Assembly: GCF_028200735.1 (NCBI RefSeq)
Contig: NZ_JAQKPV010000006.1
Coordinates: 186,001 to 250,000 of the forward strand
DNA from: Streptomyces sp. ACA25
GTDB lineage: Bacteria > Actinomycetota > Actinomycetes > Streptomycetales > Streptomycetaceae
Length of the DNA: 64,000 nucleotides
Reading direction: 5' to 3'
Position numbers and translations under genes: made by a program. The notes beneath the pieces are model-generated. The model saw nothing but the letters and a program-made list of their open reading frames with translations, did not search any database and was not told the DNA's origin. Below are positions 59,246 to 64,000 of the stretch, in pieces (within the stretch, counting starts at the first letter, position 1; each line of letters starts with the position of its first letter).

Positions 59246-60088
59246 ATGAGCCAGGCACACATCGGGGACAGCGAGTTCGACCGCGACACGACGGTGCGTA
59301 CGCGCGAACCGGGCGTCTTCGAGGCGGACATCTCGCAGCGCTGGTCGATCATCGGTGCGATCAACGGCGGCTACCTCAACGCCCTGCTCGGGCGGGCACT
59401 GGCCCACACTCTGCCGCACCCCGACCCGTTCACCGTCACCGCCCACTTCCTGACCGCCACCCGTCCGGGGCCGGCCGTCATCCGCACCGCGGTCGCCCGG
59501 GCCGGAAACACCCTCTCCACCGGGTCCGCCTCGCTCTTCCAGGCCGACGCGAACGGCGACGAGGTGGAACGCATCCGCTTCCTGGGCACCTACGGCGACC
59601 TCACCGCCCTGCCCGAGGACGTCAGGACCAGCGCCAAACCACCCGTGCTGCCACCCTACGAGAGGTGCCCCGGCATGAAGGACGCGCCCGACGGCGCTCC
59701 CGTGCCGGGTGACGTCGATCTCATCCAGCGGCTCGACTCCCGGCTCGACCCCGCGACGGCCGGCTGGGCCCTCGGCTCTCCCTCCGGCAACGGCGAGATG
59801 CGCGGCTGGTTCGCCTTCGCCGACGGCCGCGACCTCGACCCGCTGGGGCTGCTGATGGTCGGCGACGCACTGCCGCCGACCGCCTTCGACCTCGGCCTGA
59901 AGGGCTGGGTGCCGACCGTGGAGCTCACCACCCACGTACGGGCCCGCCCCGCCCCCGGCCCGCTGCGGGTGGCCATCACCACCCGCAACCTGGCCGGTGG
60001 CTTCCTGGAGGAGGACGCCGACATCTGGGACAGCGCCGACCGCCTGGTGGCCCAGTCCCGGCAGCTGGCCCGCGCCCCGCGCGGCTGA
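59246..60088 (+). CDS. Thioesterase family protein (TesB-like double hot dog)
   Basis: The 280-residue protein shows two hot-dog halves. The first contains RWSIIGAINGGYLNALLGRAL and FTVTAHFLTATRPGPAV; the second contains VGDALPPTAFDLGLKGWVPT and VELTTHVRARPAPGPL. This layout is that of acyl-CoA thioesterase II-like proteins of actinomycetes, which hydrolyse acyl-CoA; the substrate is unknown. The start is ATG 59246, with TAGGCT 8 nt upstream as a possible -10 element of a leaderless transcript. It is convergent with the acetyltransferase gene. Confidence 0.85.
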   Translation: MSQAHIGDSEFDRDTTVRTREPGVFEADISQRWSIIGAINGGYLNALLGRALAHTLPHPDPFTVTAHFLTATRPGPAVIRTAVARAGNTLSTGSASLFQADANGDEVERIRFLGTYGDLTALPEDVRTSAKPPVLPPYERCPGMKDAPDGAPVPGDVDLIQRLDSRLDPATAGWALGSPSGNGEMRGWFAFADGRDLDPLGLLMVGDALPPTAFDLGLKGWVPTVELTTHVRARPAPGPLRVAITTRNLAGGFLEEDADIWDSADRLVAQSRQLARAPRG

Positions 60089-60122
60089 CGGGGACGTCCC
60101 GGCCGGCCGCCGGCCCCGCGCG

Positions 60123-60734
60123 CTACTCCCCGCCCGGTCCGGCGTCCCGTCCGGCGTCTCCTCCGGTGACCGGCACCACCTGCGCGACCGTGCGGAGCTC
60201 GCCCGGCGGCTCCGCGGCCGTGCTGAACCGGCGCTGCCAGTAACTGACATCGTGCCAGTCGCCGTGCTTGTGGCCGAGCGCCCGGAACGTCCCCACCGGC
60301 TCGAAACCCGCGGCCCGGTGCAGGGCGGCGCTGCCCGGGTTGGGCAGCGCCACGCCCGCGACGACACTCCGGTAGCCCTGGGCCTGCAAGGTGGCCAGCA
60401 GCCGCCCGTAGAGCGCCGCACCCAGCCCCTGGCCCTGGTGTCCCGGAGCGACGTACACGGTGGATTCCGCGCTCCAGGCGTACGCGCCGCGCGGGTTCCA
60501 CGGGCGGGCGTACGAGAGCCCTGCCAGCTCACCGTCCGGGGCCGTGGCCACGTACCACGGGTACCGCTCGTGCAACTCCTTCCAGAGGGCCTCCCACTCG
60601 GCCGGTTCCTGCGGCTCGGTACGGAAGTTGGCCGTGCTGTTCCGGATGTAGACATTGACCAGCTCGCAGACCGCGGAGAGATCGGAAGCGGTCGCGAGCC
60701 GAATATTCCGTGAAGACCGGTGCATGGACCACAT
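60123..60734 (-). CDS. GNAT acetyltransferase, phosphinothricin/methionine-sulfoximine type
   Basis: The protein has up to 203 residues; ATG 60725 is an alternative start. It follows the Bar/Pat pattern closely: VNVYIRNSTANFRTEPQEP, AESTVYVAPGHQGQGLGAAL (acetyl-CoA loop QGQGLG), then GVALPNPGSAALHRAAGFEP and GHKHGDWHDVSYWQ. Enzymes of this type N-acetylate phosphinothricin, methionine sulfoximine or related glutamate analogues and are common chromosomal genes in Streptomyces. It stands alone and is divergent from dps. No phosphinate biosynthetic gene is in the window, so a housekeeping detoxification role is more likely than self-resistance. Confidence 0.88.
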   Translation of the reverse strand: MWSMHRSSRNIRLATASDLSAVCELVNVYIRNSTANFRTEPQEPAEWEALWKELHERYPWYVATAPDGELAGLSYARPWNPRGAYAWSAESTVYVAPGHQGQGLGAALYGRLLATLQAQGYRSVVAGVALPNPGSAALHRAAGFEPVGTFRALGHKHGDWHDVSYWQRRFSTAAEPPGELRTVAQVVPVTGGDAGRDAGPGGE

Positions 60735-60808
60735 GGTCCCCTACGCCGCGGCGGGTCCGGAGGTACGCTGGCGCAGGAAGGCTCAAACTCGGACGAAAGC
60801 GGGCATCG

Positions 60809-61282
60809 ATGTACGCGATCAAGAGCACATTGCCGGAGGAGTCCCTCAAGGTCGTCGGTGAGGCGCTGCAGGGCGCTCTCGTCGACCTGATCGACCTTTC
60901 GCTGGTCGCCAAGCAGACCCACTGGAACGTCGTCGGCTCCCGGTTCCGCACCGTGCACCTCCAGCTCGACGACGTGGTGGCCACCGCGCGGCAGTACTCC
61001 GACACGGTGGCGGAGCGCGCGTCCGCGCTGGGCGTCGCCCCGGACGGCCGGGCCGCCACCGTCGCCGCCCACACCGGTATCAAGCAGTTCCCCGAGGGCT
61101 GGCAGCGCGACTCCGACGCCGTGTCGGCACTGGTGGACGCGCTGGCGGCGGTCATCGTCCGGATGCGGGAGCGCATGACGGCGGCCGGCAAGGTCGACCC
61201 GGTCACCGAGGACATCCTGATCGGCATGACCGGCGAACTCGAGAAGCACCACTGGATGTTCCAGGCCGAGAACGGCAACTGA
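60809..61282 (+). CDS. dps: Dps-family ferritin-like DNA-protection protein
   Basis: The 157-residue four-helix protein shows LVAKQTHWNVVGSRFRTVHL near residue 36 (the ferroxidase His of the intersubunit site), LDDVVATARQYSDTVAERA and a final helix with TGELEKHHWMFQAENGN. Dps assembles into a 12-mer that oxidises and stores iron and protects DNA. The start is ATG 60809. It has short N- and C-terminal tails, unlike the tailed Streptomyces DpsA/C forms. A strong hairpin follows. Confidence 0.93.
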   Translation: MYAIKSTLPEESLKVVGEALQGALVDLIDLSLVAKQTHWNVVGSRFRTVHLQLDDVVATARQYSDTVAERASALGVAPDGRAATVAAHTGIKQFPEGWQRDSDAVSALVDALAAVIVRMRERMTAAGKVDPVTEDILIGMTGELEKHHWMFQAENGN

Positions 61283-61340
61283 GGCCGGAGCGCCGCACGG
61301 CCCCCGACCTGCCGGGCCGGGCGTGACAGCCTCCCGGAAC

Positions 61341-61389
61341 GTGAGGGCACCGAACCGATCCGCAGCGCGCAGCGGTTCGGGGCCCTCAC
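61341..61389 (+). terminator. Terminator after dps
   Basis: 17-nt arms (GTGAGGGCACCGAACCG and CGGTTCGGGGCCCTCAC) with one mismatch and a 15-nt loop, 58 nt after the dps stop. Confidence 0.7.
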
Positions 61390-61406
61390 GCACGCCCGAG
61401 GGCACC

Positions 61407-61457
61407 TTTCCCCGTCGAAACGGCCCTGCTCCACGGGGAACGCGCCCGATTCCCCCG
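61407..61457 (+). repeat. Left copy of an inverted repeat pair flanking the decarboxylase gene
   Basis: About 51 bases that match the complement of 62894-62945 with roughly nine differences. The most alike part is CACGGGGAA-CGCGCCCG-TTCCCCC. The copy itself folds through TTCCCCGT/ACGGGGAA. It lies about 60 bp before the gene start. Confidence 0.6.
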
Positions 61458-61515
61458 ACAGCCCAGCGCCCGCCCGCCCCTGACGTCCGGGCGCGCCCGT
61501 GTTTGGCTGGTCGGT

Positions 61516-62883
61516 ATGGAGACCTCCGCCACGTCCGGCCCGCATCCCTTCCCCGTCCGCCGCGACCTCGCGGTCCGCGCCGCCGCCGGGCAGCGGCTGC
61601 TCAACGACGACCGGCCACTCGTCGCCCTGCTCGACCTGGACGCCGTCCGGGAGACCGCGCAGGCACTGCACACGGCGTTCGCCGAGGCAGCCGCGCCGGG
61701 CCAACCGGTCCTGCACGCCTTCGCGGTCAAGGCCGGGTCCCTGGTACCGCTGCTGCGCCTGCTGAACGGCATGGGTATCGGATGCGAGGTGGCCAGCCCC
61801 GGCGAGCTGGCACTGGCCCGCGCCGCAGGCGTGCCCGGGGACCACATCGTGCTGGACTCCCCGGCCAAGACCGTCACGGAGCTGCGCGAGGCCCTGGCGC
61901 TGGGCGTCGCCCTCAACGTGGACAACACCCAGGAGCTGGACCGCCTGGACACCCTCCTCGGCCCCGGCCCGACGGACGTCCGAGTGGGTCTGCGGGTCAA
62001 TCCGCAGCTCGGGGCGGGCAGCATCGGCGCCATGAGCACGGCCACCGACACGTCGAAGTTCGGCTTCGCGCTGCGCGACGCCGGGGCACGGGAGCACGTG
62101 CTGCGCGCCTACCGCGACCGCCCCTGGCTGACCCGGCTGCACTGCCACGTCGGCTCCCAGGGCATGCCGTTGGCGCAGATGGCCGCCGGAGTACGCGCCA
62201 CCTATGAGCTGGCCGAGGAGATCAACACCGCGGCACAGCGGGCGCACGGCCGCCGGCAGGTCGAGACCCTGGACCTCGGCGGCGGCCTGCCGGTCAACTT
62301 CGCCTCCGACGAAGTGACCCCCACCTTCCGGGACTACGCCCGGCTGCTGCGCGCCGAGGTACCCGGCCTCTTCGACGGCCGCTACGGCCTGGTCACCGAG
62401 TTCGGCCGCTCGCTGACGGCCAAAGCCGGCCTGGTACTCGCCCGCGTCGAGTACACCAAGACCTCCGGGGGGCGACCGATCGCCATCACCCACGCCGGTG
62501 CCCAGATCGCGGTGCGCACCGTCTTCGCCCCCGAATCCTGGCCGATCCGGGTCACCGCCTACGACCCCGCTGGCCGCCCCCGCACCGGTGAGCCGGTGCG
62601 CCAGGACGTGGCCGGGCCGTGCTGCTTCGCGGGTGACCTCGTCGCCCGCGACCGGCCCCTGCCCCCGCTGGCCGCCGGGGACCTGGCAGCCCTGCTCGAC
62701 ACCGGCGCCTACTACGCCTCCACCCCGTTCGGCTACAACAGCCTGCCCCGCCCGGCCGTGTACGGCTACACCCTCACCGGCGGCGACGCGAACGGCGACC
62801 CCGGTGGCACCGTCAGCTTCACGCCGCTGCGCCGGGCCCAGACCCTGGAGGAAGTCGTCGCCGAATCCGGCGGCGACTGCTGA
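61516..62883 (+). CDS. Group IV PLP decarboxylase, diaminopimelate-decarboxylase-like
   Basis: This 455-residue alanine-racemase-fold decarboxylase has the PLP lysine in LHAFAVKAGSLVPLL near residue 73, HCHVGSQG near 212, DLGGGLPVNF near 252, the C-terminal GPCCFAGDLV (Cys and Asp of the active site) near 370 and PFGYNSLPRPAVYG near 405. All catalytic motifs are present, so it should be active. It departs from canonical LysA in several segments, and no lysine-pathway genes are near, so the substrate may be another diamino acid or a carboxylated intermediate. An inverted repeat pair brackets the gene. Confidence 0.85.
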   Translation: METSATSGPHPFPVRRDLAVRAAAGQRLLNDDRPLVALLDLDAVRETAQALHTAFAEAAAPGQPVLHAFAVKAGSLVPLLRLLNGMGIGCEVASPGELALARAAGVPGDHIVLDSPAKTVTELREALALGVALNVDNTQELDRLDTLLGPGPTDVRVGLRVNPQLGAGSIGAMSTATDTSKFGFALRDAGAREHVLRAYRDRPWLTRLHCHVGSQGMPLAQMAAGVRATYELAEEINTAAQRAHGRRQVETLDLGGGLPVNFASDEVTPTFRDYARLLRAEVPGLFDGRYGLVTEFGRSLTAKAGLVLARVEYTKTSGGRPIAITHAGAQIAVRTVFAPESWPIRVTAYDPAGRPRTGEPVRQDVAGPCCFAGDLVARDRPLPPLAAGDLAALLDTGAYYASTPFGYNSLPRPAVYGYTLTGGDANGDPGGTVSFTPLRRAQTLEEVVAESGGDC

Positions 62884-62893
62884 GCAGAAGGGC

Positions 62894-62945
62894 CGGGGGA
62901 ACCGGGCGCGTTTCCCCGTGCAGGTGGGGCGCCTCGACGTGGAAA
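62894..62945 (-). repeat. Right copy of the inverted repeat pair
   Basis: Complement of 61407-61457 at about 82 percent by eye. It folds into GTTTCC-CGT/ACG-GGAAAC and lies between the decarboxylase stop and the convergent amidase stop, where it could act as a two-way terminator. Confidence 0.6.
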
Positions 62946-62986
62946 CGCGCCGTGCACGCGGCCGGCCGGCAGCGCCGGGGCAGGGC

Positions 62987-63664
62987 TCAGGCCTCGCGCT
63001 CCCGGCGGACCAGATCCAGGTAGCGGTCCCAGTCCCAGTGCGGGCCGGGGCAGATCCGGGCCACCTCCGGGACCTCGTTGTGGCCGATGATGTGCTCGCG
63101 GTCCACCGGAATGCCGTGCCGCGCGCAGATCCCGGCCACCAGCCTGGCCGAGGAGGCGTACATCACATCCGTCAGGTAGGACGGGTCGGCGGCCCAGCCC
63201 TCGTGCTCGATCCCGATGCTGCGCTCGTTGTAGTCGCGGTTCGCCGCGTGGTACGCGACGTCCAGCTCACGGGCCAGCTGCGCCACATGGCCGTCCTCCG
63301 ACCGCAGCACGTAGTGCGTGGCGGCCCCGTGCGACGGGTCCTGGAAGACCCGCAGCGTGATCGGGTACGTGGCCTCCGGCATGTGGATCACCACGCGGTC
63401 GATGGCGTAGTCCCGCGGCCGGCTGGCCCGCCGCAGGTTCCGGGACGAGGCCGGTATCCACTCCGCGCCGGGGTGGTCCACCTCGCCCTCCACCCGGGGC
63501 TCCGTCATACCGGACCAGCGCCACCACGCCCGGGCCAGCCGCTCCCGTTCCGCATACGCCCCCGCGGCACCCAGCGCCGCCGCGGTCCCCCCGAGCAGCA
63601 CGGCCCGGCGGGACGGCCCCCGGTGTTCGGGGTCGCTCGCGGTACCCGCTGGATGCTCCTGCAC
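62987..63664 (-). CDS. N-acetylmuramoyl-L-alanine amidase (Amidase_2/PGRP), Tat-exported
   Basis: The 225-residue protein begins with a Tat signal: SRRAVLLGGTAAALGAAGAYA. The mature part is an Amidase_2 domain with zinc ligands in DRVVIHMPEA and ICPGPHWDWDRYL and the conserved IGIEHEG and IIGHNEVP. It should cleave the lactyl-amide bond between MurNAc and L-Ala in peptidoglycan outside the membrane. The GTG start has GGAGG 6 nt upstream. It is convergent with the decarboxylase and divergent from the cysteine desulfurase. Confidence 0.93.
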   Translation of the reverse strand: MQEHPAGTASDPEHRGPSRRAVLLGGTAAALGAAGAYAERERLARAWWRWSGMTEPRVEGEVDHPGAEWIPASSRNLRRASRPRDYAIDRVVIHMPEATYPITLRVFQDPSHGAATHYVLRSEDGHVAQLARELDVAYHAANRDYNERSIGIEHEGWAADPSYLTDVMYASSARLVAGICARHGIPVDREHIIGHNEVPEVARICPGPHWDWDRYLDLVRREREA

Positions 63665-63736
63665 GTTGTTCCTCCGGCCGAAACGACGCGTGGGACGGCC
63701 CGGTGGTTGCCGCCGGGCTCGTAGACTCGGGGAACC

Positions 63737-64000
63737 ATGCCGTATTTCGATCACGCCGCCACCACTCCCATGCTGCCCGAAGCCATGGAGGCGATGACGG
63801 CTCAGCTGCCGGTCACCGGCAACGCCTCCGCCCTGCACTCCGCCGGCCGCCGGGCCCGGCGGGTGGTGGAGGAGGGGCGCGAAAAGCTGGCCGCCGCCCT
63901 CCGCGCCCGGCCGGGCGAGGTGGTCTTCACCGGCGGAGGCACCGAGGCGGACAACCTCGCCGTCAAAGGCCTGTACTGGGCCCGCCGCGCCGCCGCACCG
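63737..64000 (+). CDS. Cysteine desulfurase, N-terminal part (runs off the window)
   Basis: The first 88 residues start [20 protein letters not shown] and continue [18 protein letters not shown] and [18 protein letters not shown], the N-terminal PLP-enzyme pattern of NifS/IscS-type cysteine desulfurases. The PLP lysine and the persulfide Cys lie beyond the window. TAGACT 9 nt before the ATG may be the -10 box of a leaderless or short-leader message. In Streptomyces this gene often precedes mnmA for tRNA thiolation; that cannot be checked here. Confidence 0.93.
   Translation, partial: MPYFDHAATTPMLPEAMEAMTAQLPVTGNASALHSAGRRARRVVEEGREKLAAALRARPGEVVFTGGGTEADNLAVKGLYWARRAAAP

Overview
The window is high-GC DNA with actinomycete codon use, GTG starts, strong Shine-Dalgarno sites and rare TTA codons. 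Together with the gene content (MbtH, NRPS, an FxSxx-type RiPP locus, ribonuclease J, a gcv operon with a tandem glycine riboswitch) this points to Streptomyces or a close relative.

Left edge (1-7.6 kb). A small peptide-modification locus comes first: the C-terminal part of a TPR protein, an HExxH-type putative peptide hydroxylase, an FxsA-like precursor with an atypical C terminus, and a trypsin-co-occurring-domain protein. An integrase remnant follows, then a cyclopropane-fatty-acid-synthase-like methyltransferase and ribonuclease J.

Centre (7.7-42.2 kb). This is one complete nonribosomal peptide cluster. Two NRPS genes give six modules: A-T, C-A-T-E, C-T (no A domain), C-A-T-E, C-A-T and C-A-T-E. 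Downstream in the same direction are a penicillin-binding-protein-type cyclase, an MFS exporter, a complete enduracididine/beta-hydroxy-enduracididine set (MppO-, MppP-, MppQ- and MppR-like), an ArsR-type regulator, MbtH and a LuxR-type response regulator. On the opposite strand, next to the first NRPS gene, lie a histidine kinase, a lipoprotein and an ABC exporter. Condensation-domain types and E-domain positions predict a strictly alternating L-D-L-D-L-D cyclic hexapeptide with D-Leu at position 2, an aromatic D-residue at 4 and an ornithine-like basic D-residue at 6. The product belongs with the mannopeptimycin/desotamide/wollamide group, but I cannot match it to a known compound.

Decayed island (42.7-52.9 kb). 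A roughly 10.2-kb integrative element sits in the 3' end of sdaA and is bounded by 42-bp direct repeats. It holds a frameshifted tyrosine integrase, an excisionase, fragments of three kinds of insertion sequence, and defence-like cargo: a winged-helix/PD-(D/E)XK protein, a zinc-hook coiled-coil ATPase fragment and a PIN-domain nuclease.

Right side (52.9-64 kb). Core metabolism resumes with the gcvT-gcvH-glyA-sdaA operon behind a tandem glycine riboswitch and a divergent SseB-like gene. A TRIC-type channel, a thioesterase, a phosphinothricin-acetyltransferase-like GNAT enzyme, Dps, a DAP-decarboxylase-like enzyme flanked by an inverted repeat pair, a Tat-exported amidase and the start of a cysteine desulfurase follow.
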